Source: Bog-159 sp050008575
GTDB lineage: Bacteria > Acidobacteriota > Terriglobia > Bryobacterales > Bryobacteraceae
Assembly (NCBI GenBank): GCA_050008575.1
Contig: JBEKMJ010000027.1
Span: forward strand, 17,453-81,452
Direction of reading: 5' to 3'
Length of the DNA: 64,000 nucleotides
Each line of letters begins with the position of its first letter. Position 1 is the first letter of the stretch. The notes under the pieces are model-generated. The model saw nothing but the letters and a program-made list of their open reading frames with translations, was not told the DNA's origin and did not search any database. A program made the translations under genes and the position numbers. This document shows, piece after piece, positions 17,110 through 25,822 of the stretch.

Positions 17110-19605
17110 CTATCTCACGAACACGTGGATGACGGAGGTGACCGGTCCACCCGGACCGTAAGCGGTCAGCGTGTAGTCCGAGTTGGTGGTCGGATTCACG
17201 GTGGCGCTGCCGTTGACGGGCACGGATCCCGGCGCTCCCGTGCCGGTGATGATCGCCGAAGTGGCGTTCTGCGTCGTCCACGTCAGAACAACGGGCGCGC
17301 CGGAAGCCGGCGAGTAAGCCGGGCTGGCGGAGAACGTCAGGATCTGGACGGGCGCAGCCGGTGCGCCAGTCACGGTAACGGTGACGGCGGCGGTTACGTT
17401 GGTGACTCCATCGGAGCCGGTGGCCGTCAGGGTGTATGTAGTGGTTGAGGTCGGCGAGACATTCTGGCTGCCGTTGGCCGGCACAGTGCCTACTCCGTTA
17501 TTGATCGTAACGGTGGAGGCGCCCGTGGTGGTCCAGGACAGGAGAGAAGACTGGCCGCTCGAGATGCTCATCGGCGCTGCCGTGAAGCGTATGACCGCTG
17601 GCTTGGTCGGAGTCGCTGCATTGACGGTAACGGTGACGCTCGCGGTGACCGACTGGCCAGCCGATCCGGTGGCGGTTAAGGTGTAAGTGGTGGTCTGCGT
17701 CGGCGACACCGTCGCGGTGCCTTGCGGATTGAGACCCGAGCCGACGCCCGAGATGGCGACCGCGGTCGCATTCGTCACATTCCACGCCAGGGTGGAGGAA
17801 TGGCCCGCGGTGATGGTGCTGGGAGTGGCCGAGAACCGCACCACTTGCAGCGCTCTCTGCGTGCTCACAAAGGTGTTGGCGCTGGCGGTCAGGCCGGTCA
17901 CCTGATCCGTAACGGTCAGAGTGAACCCATAGCTGGTGGATCCCGCCGCGGTGAATGTGGCCATGGCCGTATTGCCGCCGGACAAGCTCACGGTAGGACC
18001 GTTAACCTGTTTCCACGAATAGTTGAGGGCATCGCCATCGGGGCTGTAGGACCCGCTGCCATTGAGGGTGACGGTGCCGGGCGGAATGCCGATCTGCGGC
18101 GGACCCGCGTTCGCCACCGGGGCGCTGTGGCCCACCGTGCGCGTCAACAATTCATACCGGATGCGCGGCACGTCCATGGGGACCGGATGCGTGAACGTAC
18201 TGTATTCTTTCGGCCGCATGAAGTTGCCGAACTCCAAGCCGAACGTGAGTTCGCCGGTATTCTTGGCGGTAATCATGGTGGGGTTCAAACCCGCGGTCAC
18301 GGTGAAAGCGAATTCCTTGCTCAAGGGCTGCACCAGTTTGACCTCGCCGCCCGGGCGGCCCGACTCGCCAACCTGGTGGCTGTGTATGTAGCCCAAGTTG
18401 CCTTGAATCCAGGCGTCGCCCCACATGCCCACTTGCGCGGTGAAACCGACCTGGTTCATAGGACGTGCATAGGTTTCGGTGAACGATGTGGGGCCCAAGG
18501 GTGTCTCGGAGAGCGCGCCCGTATTCTTGAAGCCTTCCGTCCCGAAGAATCCGATGCGGCCGCGGCTGAAAAGGTAATCCAGCAGGAAAGCGCCTTGCGC
18601 CATGCTGCCGCCATTGGCAAACTGGTCCAGCCGGATGTACTTGAAGCTGGAGAACAAGCCGGCCTGCAGGTGATCCCAACGGTTCACCAGACCGATATCG
18701 AACTGGCCCTCCTGATCGCCGGGATAACGGATGTACTCGCCTTCCGCCTGTACGGCGTGTGTGCCGTCGCCGCCGAACGGCGAGAAGAATTGGCCTTGGC
18801 CGTGGACGGTGACATCGCCAGTCGGCCGGTTGCCCAGCGTCGGACCGATGTCCAGACCCAGCAGCGAGAACTTCTTGTTGCGATTCTGCGCTTCGTTCAA
18901 AGCGTCGGTACCCGCCTTCTCGGCGATCGCCGTGGTGTCCTCTTTCGACAGCGGCTTCGGTAAACCGTTGACCTTGTCCTCGAGCGTTTTTTCCTGACCT
19001 TGCAGCTCCGCCACTTGGCCCTTCAGCCGGTCGTTCTCGCCCTTCAGGTCGCGCAGCGCGGCCAGAATATCGTCCAGCTTGTCGAGCCGCTTCAGGATAT
19101 TGTTGCAGCACTCTTCCTGTTTCTTGAGCAGTTCCGACAGGGCGGGCATCACCTCCACCGCGCCGCCGGCCGCCACGATCTTGCCCTGACCGTCGGTGAC
19201 CGTCATCACCACGCGGCGGTTCATGAAGCGGCCTTCCTTGTTCTTGTTGTCGACCTCGGGATCCTTCTTGCCGTCGCCGGCTGTCGCAACCTGGTCGGCT
19301 GTGGCGCCGTACTTCACCAGGAAGTCGCGAACCGTTTCCGCGCGCCGCATGGCCAGGCGGTCGTTATAACGCGCGGAGCCCACGTAGTCGGTATTCCCGA
19401 CCAGCTTCACGTGGTAATCGCGATGCTGGCTCAACATTTCAGCCAGCCGCAACAGACTGGGATATCCGTCGGAGAGAATGGAAGAATTGAACTCGAAGTT
19501 GATCTCTTCCCATTGATCCTTGGTTTGGCTTGTGTTCAAGCCCTGGCCAAACAGGCACGTAGAAAACACTCCGATTGCGCCTATGGCCGACAGTTGTTTT
19601 AACAT
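17110..19605 (-). CDS. Exported OmpA-like protein with coiled coil, beta-rich core, PKD and three Ig-like repeats
   Basis: An 831-residue exported protein. After a signal peptide (IGAIGVFSTCLFGQG) comes an OmpA peptidoglycan-binding domain (VKLVGNTDYVGSARYNDRLA, RAETVRDFLVKYG, GRFMNRRVVM), then a coiled coil (ILKRLDKLDDILAAL, ENDRLKGQVAELQ). A beta-rich region of about 250 residues follows that could be a barrel or surface domain. Next are a PKD-type domain (NAGPPQIGIPPGTVTLNGSG) and three Ig-like repeats sharing TxTYTLTATGS. Unusually the OmpA domain is N-terminal. ATG 19605 follows a strong GAGGAGGT site; the GTG at 19611 overlaps that site and is rejected. It probably anchors a surface structure to peptidoglycan. 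A terminator follows. Confidence 0.88.
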   Translation of the reverse strand: MLKQLSAIGAIGVFSTCLFGQGLNTSQTKDQWEEINFEFNSSILSDGYPSLLRLAEMLSQHRDYHVKLVGNTDYVGSARYNDRLAMRRAETVRDFLVKYGATADQVATAGDGKKDPEVDNKNKEGRFMNRRVVMTVTDGQGKIVAAGGAVEVMPALSELLKKQEECCNNILKRLDKLDDILAALRDLKGENDRLKGQVAELQGQEKTLEDKVNGLPKPLSKEDTTAIAEKAGTDALNEAQNRNKKFSLLGLDIGPTLGNRPTGDVTVHGQGQFFSPFGGDGTHAVQAEGEYIRYPGDQEGQFDIGLVNRWDHLQAGLFSSFKYIRLDQFANGGSMAQGAFLLDYLFSRGRIGFFGTEGFKNTGALSETPLGPTSFTETYARPMNQVGFTAQVGMWGDAWIQGNLGYIHSHQVGESGRPGGEVKLVQPLSKEFAFTVTAGLNPTMITAKNTGELTFGLEFGNFMRPKEYSTFTHPVPMDVPRIRYELLTRTVGHSAPVANAGPPQIGIPPGTVTLNGSGSYSPDGDALNYSWKQVNGPTVSLSGGNTAMATFTAAGSTSYGFTLTVTDQVTGLTASANTFVSTQRALQVVRFSATPSTITAGHSSTLAWNVTNATAVAISGVGSGLNPQGTATVSPTQTTTYTLTATGSAGQSVTASVTVTVNAATPTKPAVIRFTAAPMSISSGQSSLLSWTTTGASTVTINNGVGTVPANGSQNVSPTSTTTYTLTATGSDGVTNVTAAVTVTVTGAPAAPVQILTFSASPAYSPASGAPVVLTWTTQNATSAIITGTGAPGSVPVNGSATVNPTTNSDYTLTAYGPGGPVTSVIHVFVR

Positions 19606-19734
19606 GAGCACCTCCTCAACATTTCAGCGTGTACGCGAGACTTTTCGTGCGACGGCAAACAACCAACCGCAACATTTAGGATACAACGGTAGTCTTTCCA
19701 TATCTACAACATTTTTCGGCGTTTAGTCAACAGA

Positions 19735-19765
19735 TTGGGCGTTCCCGCACACAAAATGGCATAAT
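19735..19765 (+). promoter_or_regulatory. Candidate promoter for rnpB
   Basis: CATAAT at 19760-19765 lies about 5 bp upstream of the RNase P RNA 5' end, with TTGGGC at 19735-19740 as a possible -35 (19-bp spacer, longer than ideal). Position is the main support. Confidence 0.4.
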
Positions 19766-19769
19766 GGCA

Positions 19770-20156
19770 GTTGTAGCCTGCCGGATGGGCAGCCGCCCGG
19801 AAACGGGAGGAAAGTCCGGTCTCCACAGGGCAGCGTGCCGGCTAACGGCCGGGAAGGGTTCTGGCGACGGAATCTTTACGGAAAGTGCAACAGAAAATAA
19901 ACCGCCCGATACCGTGTGCGCAAGCGCGCGGCCTTCGGGTAAGGGTGAAATGGTGCGGTAAGAGCGCACCGCGGACGGAGCAATCCGGCCGGCGGGGCAA
20001 ACCCCACGCGGAGCAAGACCAAATAGGAGAGGAGGAGCGGCCCGCTCCGATGAACTCTCGGGTAGGTCGCTAGAGCCGGATAGCAATGTCCGGCCCAGAT
20101 GAATGGCTGCCGCCCGCAAGGGTACGGAAACCGGCTTATAGTCCGGCAGGCTGCAA
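19770..20156 (+). ncRNA. rnpB: RNase P RNA, bacterial class A
   Basis: The P1 helix is closed by AGCCTGCCGGA near 19775 and TCCGGCAGGCT near 20142. Universal elements are present in order: GGAGGAAAGTCCGG (P4 5' strand region), an ACAGAAAATA block then CCGCC, GGTGAAA with GGTGCGGTAAGAGCGCACC (P10-P12 region), AGATGAATGGCTGCC and TTATAGTCCGGC. Length of about 387 nt is normal. It is the ribozyme that matures tRNA 5' ends. It is transcribed divergently from the OmpA/PKD gene and followed within 10 bp by a paired-hairpin repeat. Confidence 0.97.
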
Positions 20157-20163
20157 CAGAATC

Positions 20164-20240
20164 GTGGGGCAGGCTCGCAGCCTGGCTCGCAGCCTGCGCG
20201 GGCCTCGCAGGCCCGCTGTTAGGCAGCGCATGGCGCTGCC
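20164..20240 (+). repeat. Paired-hairpin repeat with internal duplication and a third stem
   Basis: GTGGGGC foot, a first hairpin in which the GGCTCGCAGCCT unit is duplicated, then GCGGGCCTCGCAGGCCCGC (20198-20216). A third stem GGCAGCGC/GCGCTGCC follows (20222-20240). It lies between rnpB and the M28 peptidase start and might terminate or protect the rnpB transcript, though no T run follows. Confidence 0.85.
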
Positions 20241-20269
20241 CTACGACGTGTGATAATCTCGTCAACATC

Positions 20270-21907
20270 ATGAAATACGGATGTCTGTTTCTGCTTGCCC
20301 CTCTGTTATTGGCCGAAGAGAAGGTCGATCTGTACACCGTCAACCGCATCAAGGCCGAGGAGTTCCAAAACTCCAAAGTGATGGAAAACGCCTTTTACCT
20401 GGCCGACGTCTACGGTCCCAGGCTGACGGGCTCGCCGGGCTTGAAGGCCGCCGCCGAATGGGCCGTCCGCCGCATGACCGAGTGGGGGCTGGCCAATCCC
20501 AACATGGAAAAGTGGGGACCGTTCGGCAAGGGCTGGACGTGTGTGCATTTCAGCGGCAGCCTCAAGGAACCGCAGTATGCGCCGTTGAACGCTTTCGCGC
20601 GGCCCTGGACGCCCGGCACGAATGGTCCGGTTTCCGGAGAGCCCGTGCTGGCCGTGCTGTCGACCGAGGCGGATCTGGAAAAGTTCAAAGGCAAGCTCAA
20701 AGGCAAAATTGTCCTGTTGCAGGATCCCGCGGCGCTGGTCGCGGAAACCGACCCGGACCTGAAACGCTTTACCGACGCCGAGCTGGCGGCGGAGATGCTG
20801 GCGCCCGACCCTTCGCCCCGTTCGCGGTTTGCCAATCCGATTCCCTTGATCCCCGGACAGCCGGCGCGTCCGGCGGGCCCGGCGGGCGCCCCGCCCTTTG
20901 GCCCGGAGGCGCGCGAGGCGCGCGAGAAGTTTCGCGACAAAGTGAATCAGTTCCTGGTCGACGAGGGAGTGCTGATCACGGTGGCCCCCAGCTATCGCGC
21001 CACCAGCGGCATCGTGTTCGGCATGAATGGTGGATCGCAGGATCCCAAGAAGGTGGTGCCGCCGCCTTCGGTGGCGCTGGAGGTGGAACAGTACAACCGT
21101 ATCTTGCGTCTCATCGACAAGAAGATCCCCGTCACCCTGGAGTTCGATATTCAGAACAAGTTCCTGGACGACACCCAGGATTCATTCACGGTTACCGGCG
21201 AGTTGCCCGGCGCCGGCAAGAAAGACGAACTGGTGATGCTGGGCGCGCATCTGGACTCCTGGACGGGCGGCACCGGCGCCACCGACAACGGCGCCGGCAG
21301 CGCGGTGGCGTTGGAAGCCATGCGCATCCTGAAAGCGCTGGATTTGAAGATGGCGCGCACCGTCCGCATGGCTTTGTGGACCGGCGAAGAAGAAGGGCTG
21401 CTAGGATCCCGGGCCTATGTGAAAGAACACTTCGCCGACCGCGAAACCATGGCGCTTAAGCCCGAGCATGCCAAGCTTTCCGGGTACTTTAACCTGGATA
21501 ACGGCACCGGCAAGATCCGCGGCGCGTATCTGCAAGGCAACGACATGATGCGGTCTATCTTCCAGTCCTGGCTGGACCCGTTCAAGGATTATGGCGCGGG
21601 CAGCGTGACCATTCGCAACACCGGTGGAACGGATCACCTGTCATTCGACGCCGTGGGGCTGCCCGGCTTCCAATTCATCCAGGATCCGCTGGACTACTCC
21701 AGCGAAACCCATCACTCCACCGCCGACACCTACGACCATCTGCAGGCCGGCGACCTGATGGAGGCTTCCGCCATCATGGCCGCAGTGGTCTACGATGCGG
21801 CCACGCGCGACGAGATGCTGCCGCGTAAGCCGTTGCCGAAACCCGAGCCGCCCAGGCGGCGGGAAGGACAGGAAGGCAGGCCGGTGACCGCCGGCGCGGG
21901 GAACTGA
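20270..21907 (+). CDS. M28 family metallopeptidase with PA insert, secreted
   Basis: A 545-residue zinc aminopeptidase/carboxypeptidase-type protein. The leader YGCLFLLAPLLLAEE looks like a signal peptide. A protease-associated region (GKLKGKIVLLQDP) precedes the M28 core: Zn ligands in AHLDSW, the bridging Asp in ATDNGAGSA, catalytic Glu in TGEEEGLLGS, Asp in YFNLDNG and the final His in SSETHHSTADTYDHL. ATG 20270 is chosen at the leader; the frame is open upstream only through rnpB. The C-terminal 25 residues are Pro/Arg-rich. Likely digests peptides outside the cytoplasm. Confidence 0.93.
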   Translation: MKYGCLFLLAPLLLAEEKVDLYTVNRIKAEEFQNSKVMENAFYLADVYGPRLTGSPGLKAAAEWAVRRMTEWGLANPNMEKWGPFGKGWTCVHFSGSLKEPQYAPLNAFARPWTPGTNGPVSGEPVLAVLSTEADLEKFKGKLKGKIVLLQDPAALVAETDPDLKRFTDAELAAEMLAPDPSPRSRFANPIPLIPGQPARPAGPAGAPPFGPEAREAREKFRDKVNQFLVDEGVLITVAPSYRATSGIVFGMNGGSQDPKKVVPPPSVALEVEQYNRILRLIDKKIPVTLEFDIQNKFLDDTQDSFTVTGELPGAGKKDELVMLGAHLDSWTGGTGATDNGAGSAVALEAMRILKALDLKMARTVRMALWTGEEEGLLGSRAYVKEHFADRETMALKPEHAKLSGYFNLDNGTGKIRGAYLQGNDMMRSIFQSWLDPFKDYGAGSVTIRNTGGTDHLSFDAVGLPGFQFIQDPLDYSSETHHSTADTYDHLQAGDLMEASAIMAAVVYDAATRDEMLPRKPLPKPEPPRRREGQEGRPVTAGAGN

Positions 21908-21926
21908 CGCCGATTTCTGAAAGCCC

Positions 21927-21960
21927 AAAAAAAGACCGGGCGCTCGTGAAAGCGCCCGGT
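21927..21960 (-). terminator. Rho-independent terminator after the molybdopterin-binding gene
   Basis: Stem ACCGGGCGCT/AGCGCCCGGT (10 bp, 6-base loop) is followed on the minus strand by seven T, 61 bp beyond the stop at 22021. The M28 gene converges from the other side, but no T run follows in that direction. Confidence 0.8.
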
Positions 21961-22020
21961 GGAGGAGCACCTGCGGGTCGCTCGGAGGTTACAACCCGCA
22001 GGGGTGGAGGAGATCGTCGA

Positions 22021-22992
22021 TTATCCTAGTAAACCCCCATGTCCCAGGCAGCCCACCTCCCAGCCTGAGACCCGGTAACGGGCCAACAACGGGGGAAGGA
22101 CCAAGTCTACCACATTCGCCTTGGCGGAGCGGAAGCAACCTGGCGCTGAAATCATGGGAATTTCATCTTTATAGGCCAGCAGCAGCAGATTGCCGGGTTC
22201 CACCGGCGCCAGGAACCGCTCCACGTGGCCGCCGGCCTTTTCCATCGCCCGCCCGACTACATCTTCCGGACCGGCCGGAGCCGTAGTGGAGGCGATCATG
22301 ATCACCGCGGGCTTCGACCGCAGCAATTGCAGCAGTCCCCTGCCGACCGACGCCTCATCTTCCGTGCAGGAAAGCACGGCAGTGGCGGAAACGCCAAAGT
22401 GCTCCAGCCGCTGGTGCATGATGTTCTCAAACAACTGCCGCGCGCGCTCCCCGTTGAGCGGATCGGTATACAGCACGCCGACCGTGGGGTTCCGCATGGG
22501 CCGCGCCTGCAAGATCGGACCGCGGTCTTTCAGGATGCCGACCACCGCATCCAACTGCGTGCGGGAAACGGCAAATGGCGCGCTCTTCACGGTAGCGATG
22601 CGCTGGCCCGGCATGGCGAAGCTGAAATTCAGCGCCGTGGCGATAACCACGCTGGCCGCGCAATTGATCTGCTTCAGAAGCTCGTCGTCCACCAGCACGC
22701 AACACTTTTCTGTGGCCTGCAGGTTGGCCCGGCCGCCCGCCGCCAGCCGGATCTCGAAGCTTCCGCAGCCCATCTCGCTGGCTACCGCGCAGACCGCGTC
22801 GTCTTCGCCGACTTCGCCTTCCTCCAGTTCGGTCACCCAAATGGAGTCCATCCCTTCGGATTCCAGGACCCGGATATCGTCGTCGCTGATCACATGACCC
22901 TTCGCCAGTAACTTTTTCCCGCCGGGACGAAAGACGGTGCAGCACAGCACCCGGCCATTCGATGATTTCACATCAACCGTTTGGGCTCGCAT
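22021..22992 (-). CDS. Molybdopterin-binding (MoeA/MoCF-like) protein
   Basis: A 323-residue protein of the molybdopterin-binding group. The N-terminal part has GKKLLAKGHVISDDDIRVLE, similar to the MoeA N-terminal region. The C-terminal half carries the MoCF-type Rossmann domain: NPTVGVLYTDPLNGERA, AVIMIASTTAPAGPEDVVGR, GGHVERFLAPVEPGNLLLLA, and PGCFRSAKANVVDLVLP. Proteins of this size often accompany molybdenum hydroxylases, but no such enzyme lies in the window. It stands alone between divergent promoter space and a terminator. Exact role (cofactor insertion or regulation) is not decidable. Confidence 0.8.
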   Translation of the reverse strand: MRAQTVDVKSSNGRVLCCTVFRPGGKKLLAKGHVISDDDIRVLESEGMDSIWVTELEEGEVGEDDAVCAVASEMGCGSFEIRLAAGGRANLQATEKCCVLVDDELLKQINCAASVVIATALNFSFAMPGQRIATVKSAPFAVSRTQLDAVVGILKDRGPILQARPMRNPTVGVLYTDPLNGERARQLFENIMHQRLEHFGVSATAVLSCTEDEASVGRGLLQLLRSKPAVIMIASTTAPAGPEDVVGRAMEKAGGHVERFLAPVEPGNLLLLAYKDEIPMISAPGCFRSAKANVVDLVLPPLLARYRVSGWEVGCLGHGGLLG

Positions 22993-23142
22993 GGTTCCTC
23001 ACACTTCAGATTTTAGGGACTCGTTTGTCTTCTTTACCAGTTCCTGTTAAAGAGTATAGTACATTTGGGATAGATTTTCTCGCGGGAATCTCTGCAATTA
23101 TTTTCGGAATGGAGACCTCCCTAATTTGGGGGTATCCAGTAG

Positions 23143-23745
23143 CTATTGCCGCGGCAATCCCCGCAAAAGAGGCAACTGCACCAAGCGCGGATCTTCATAC
23201 TGACGGTACTGCTGAATATTTCTACAGTACTCCGGCCGCAGCACGCGCATGACCGCGATCTCGTCGCAGCACTGGAATTTGGGGCAGCGCACACAATCCT
23301 TCCAGGCCTTCAAGGGCAACTCCCCGCGCTCGACTTCCTGAAAACCCATCTTGCCGAAGAAGCCCGCCACGTAAGTGAAAGCAAACACCGCGTCCAGCGA
23401 ATATTCCGAGGCTTCGCGCACCAGCGCCTCGATCAGCCGCCGGCCGATGCCGTGCGTCTTGGCATCTTCGGCCACGGCCAGCGATCGAATCTCGGCGATG
23501 GATGGCGAGTAAAAATGCAGCGCGCCGCAACCCACCAGCCGTCCGGCCGCCACGATCACGGAGAAATCGCGGATGTCTTCCGAGACTTCCAACTCGGTGC
23601 GCGGCAGCATGATCCCGTTGGCCGCGTAGCCGTTGATCAAAGCCAGGATCGGCCCGATATCGCGCATTCCGGCTTTTCGGACCACGAACTCCTGGTGAGC
23701 TCCGGAATGCTCCGCCACGGTGTCTTCTCTCAAACCGCTGATCAT
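23143..23745 (-). CDS. GNAT acetyltransferase, probable N-acetylglutamate synthase
   Basis: A 200-residue GNAT-fold enzyme. Motifs: FVVRKAGMRDIGPILALING, IRSLAVAEDAKTHGIGRRLI (acetyl-CoA loop HGIGRR) and VFAFTYVAGFFGKMGF. This short ArgA-like type makes N-acetylglutamate without a kinase-like domain. The ATG overlaps the argB stop by 4 bp, so it is the third gene of argC-argB-acetyltransferase, the strongest evidence for its role. The C-terminal 45 residues contain four Cys (CVRCPKFQCC), which could bind metal or be redox sensitive and are unusual for the family. Confidence 0.85.
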   Translation of the reverse strand: MISGLREDTVAEHSGAHQEFVVRKAGMRDIGPILALINGYAANGIMLPRTELEVSEDIRDFSVIVAAGRLVGCGALHFYSPSIAEIRSLAVAEDAKTHGIGRRLIEALVREASEYSLDAVFAFTYVAGFFGKMGFQEVERGELPLKAWKDCVRCPKFQCCDEIAVMRVLRPEYCRNIQQYRQYEDPRLVQLPLLRGLPRQ

Positions 23746-24527
23746 TTTGCGCAGACCTCCTCAAGCGCCAGCCGCGTCCCCACTTCTTCGCCGGCCAGTA
23801 TTCGTTCCAGTACGCGATCGGCCGCGCCCGCGCAGATCCGCACTTCCCGCACGCCCTGCCGCAGCGTGCTATGCGCGGCGTTGAGCTTGGCCAACATGCC
23901 GCCGGTGGCGACGCCCGCTGTGATCAGCGCCTCGCTCTGGCCCATGGTGAGCTGCGGGAGCAGGCATTTTCCGGCGTCTAAAACGCCCGCCACGTCGGTC
24001 AGGAAAATCAATTGATCGGCGCCGAACGCCACCGCGCACGCGGCCGCCATTTGATCGGCGTTGACGTTGTAGAAGCGGCCTTCCCGATCCGCCGCCACGC
24101 AGGCCACCACCGGCAGGAAGCCCCCACCGAGCAGCCTATCGAGCAGCGCCGGATTGACGCGCGTGACCCGCCCTACACTGCCCAATGCCGCGTCCATTTG
24201 TTCGGCTTCCACCAGGCCCGCGTCGATGCCGGAAATTCCCACGGCGCCCGCCCCCGCGCGGTTTAGCGTCGCCACCAGTTCACGATTCACGCTGCCGGCC
24301 ACGACTTTGACGACCGCATCCAGCACCGCGGGCGTCGTGACGCGCAACCCGTTGACGAAATTGCTTTCGACGCCCCGTTCACTAAGGTATCGTGTCATCT
24401 GCCGGCCGCCGCCGTGTACCACCACCATCGGCAGGGTGCGCGAGAGGTTCGCGATCTGCCGCGCCAACCCTGCGCGTGTGCATTCCGCATCCAGCAGTGT
24501 GCCGCCGAGTTTTATCAGCAGCTTCAC
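23742..24527 (-). CDS. argB: Acetylglutamate kinase
   Basis: A 261-residue kinase that phosphorylates N-acetylglutamate in arginine synthesis. Signature parts: LLIKLGGTLLD, VVVHGGGRQM, GLRVTT, YNVNADQMAAACA, LIFLTDVAGVL, and ATGGMLAKLNAA. Length fits the short, arginine-insensitive type. It overlaps argC and the acetyltransferase by 4 bp on each side. Arg pathway order here is argC-argB-NAGS. Confidence 0.97.
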   Translation of the reverse strand: MKLLIKLGGTLLDAECTRAGLARQIANLSRTLPMVVVHGGGRQMTRYLSERGVESNFVNGLRVTTPAVLDAVVKVVAGSVNRELVATLNRAGAGAVGISGIDAGLVEAEQMDAALGSVGRVTRVNPALLDRLLGGGFLPVVACVAADREGRFYNVNADQMAAACAVAFGADQLIFLTDVAGVLDAGKCLLPQLTMGQSEALITAGVATGGMLAKLNAAHSTLRQGVREVRICAGAADRVLERILAGEEVGTRLALEEVCAK

Positions 24528-25531
24528 AGCAGACCCTCCGTCTCCGCATACCCCAGCAATAGATTCATATTCTGCACCGCCTGTCCGGCCGCGCCCTTCA
24601 CCAGGTTATCGATCGCGCTGACCACTACGGCGCGTCCGGTCGCGGCGTCCACGGTGATGCCGATATCGCAATAATTCGTGTGCACCACGGCGTGCAGATC
24701 CGGCAGGTGGCCGGCCGGATACAGCCGGATGAAAGCTTCCCCGGCGTAGCGCTGCGCGTAAATGGCGAGAAGATCTTCGGCGGTGGCGGTGCGGGCGGTG
24801 CGGAAGTAGATGGTTTCCAGAATGCCCCGATCCACCGGCAAAAGCTGCGCCGTGAAGCTGAACTCGCGCTCCTCCAGGCCGGAGATCATGAGCACTTCAG
24901 GCACGTGCCGGTGGTGCAGGACGGAATAGGCCGAGAAGTTGCCGGTGACCTCGCAGAAGCTGGTCTTCAGGGTCGGCTTGCGGCCCGCGCCGCTGACGCC
25001 GGATTTGGCATCGCATACGATGCCGGCCGCGCGGTCGACCACGCCCGCCTCGAGCAGCGGCCGGATCGCTAGGTTGGCCGCCGTGGGGTAGCAGCCGGGG
25101 TTGGCCACCAGGCGCGCCGCGGGGATCCGTTCGCGGCAGAATTCCGGCAGTCCGTAAGCGGCTTCCGCCAACAGCTCGGGCTGTGTGTGCGGTTCCTTGT
25201 ACCAAGCGGAATAAGCGGCGGGCGTGCGCAGGCGGAAAGCGCCGCTGAGGTCGATAACCCTGACGCCGGCGGCGAGCAGCGCGGGCGCCAGCTCCATGGA
25301 AACGTCCGGCGGGGTAGCCAGGAAGACGATGGAAATGCCTTCTGCGACCACGGCTTCCGCGGTACAGGACGCGTGGCGGGGACCGGATGCGCCTTGCGGG
25401 CGAGGGTGCCCGGCAGCGTCTTCACGGTGTTCCAGCAGGACCGGCGTGACGCGCGGGTGCCGTGCCAGGATGCGGGCCAGTTCTGCTCCGCTATAGCCGC
25501 GATATCCGACGATGCCAGCCAGGGGGGGCAT
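24524..25531 (-). CDS. argC: N-acetyl-gamma-glutamyl-phosphate reductase
   Basis: A 335-residue NADPH-dependent reductase. The N-terminal Rossmann region begins AGIVGYRGYSGAEL; the active-site Cys is in NPGCYPTAANLA; SGVSGAGRKP and HRHVPEV are also present. It is the first gene of the arginine operon, ATGA-coupled to argB. No ribosome-binding site is visible just before the ATG; instead a 26-bp AT-rich inverted repeat ends 5 bp upstream, so translation may be leaderless or poorly initiated. Confidence 0.97.
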   Translation of the reverse strand: MPPLAGIVGYRGYSGAELARILARHPRVTPVLLEHREDAAGHPRPQGASGPRHASCTAEAVVAEGISIVFLATPPDVSMELAPALLAAGVRVIDLSGAFRLRTPAAYSAWYKEPHTQPELLAEAAYGLPEFCRERIPAARLVANPGCYPTAANLAIRPLLEAGVVDRAAGIVCDAKSGVSGAGRKPTLKTSFCEVTGNFSAYSVLHHRHVPEVLMISGLEEREFSFTAQLLPVDRGILETIYFRTARTATAEDLLAIYAQRYAGEAFIRLYPAGHLPDLHAVVHTNYCDIGITVDAATGRAVVVSAIDNLVKGAAGQAVQNMNLLLGYAETEGLL

Positions 25532-25535
25532 TGGT

Positions 25536-25561
25536 TATTTATTCACTGCTATGCATAAATA
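25536..25561. promoter_or_regulatory. AT-rich inverted repeat, possible ARG-box-like operator of argCB
   Basis: TATTTATTCA (25536-25545) and TGCATAAATA (25552-25561) match as inverted arms at 9 of 10 positions with a 6-bp spacer. Each arm resembles half of an ArgR operator (TGAATAAATA type). It lies immediately upstream of argC in otherwise GC-rich DNA. No argR gene is in the window; assignment is inference. Confidence 0.45.
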
Positions 25562-25734
25562 TACCACAATGACGACGGCTGCTCCCGATATGGAGTGCAC
25601 CACACAACCTTCCCTTACTACCAATGGCGTATGGTATAAACATTCATCTCTAAGGCTGCGGTTGGTGTGCGGGTCGCGGCGCGTCCGGCGTTTCGACCTG
25701 GAATACGTGGGCTTTGCTCGGCTCTGCACCCGCG

Positions 25735-25817
25735 GCGCACGGTCGAAAACCCACCTCCGGCTGGGGAGGGAAAGGGCGGGTCTGGAGACCCGCCGCAGGC
25801 GTAGACGCCTGCCCCAC
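25735..25817 (-). repeat. Extended paired-hairpin repeat, words GTCTACG/CTCCAG, with GGTCGAAAACCC flank
   Basis: Hairpins GCGGGTCTGGAGACCCGC (25776-25793) and GCAGGCGTAGACGCCTGC (25795-25812) end in GCCCCAC (foot on the minus strand). The flank GCACGGTCGAAAACCC (from 25735) is shared with the copies at 45781 and, inverted, at 29271. It lies between argC and the DLH gene end. Confidence 0.88.
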
Positions 25818-25822
25818 TTGAC

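Noticed and set aside
20099..20269. N-terminal extension of the M28 peptidase
   Set aside because: The upstream frame lies within rnpB and a hairpin repeat; the signal peptide begins at 20270.
21968..22002. Second hairpin (CCTGCGGGT/AACCCGCAGG) as a terminator
   Set aside because: The loop is long and no T run follows on either strand; the terminator at 21927-21960 explains the minus-strand end better.
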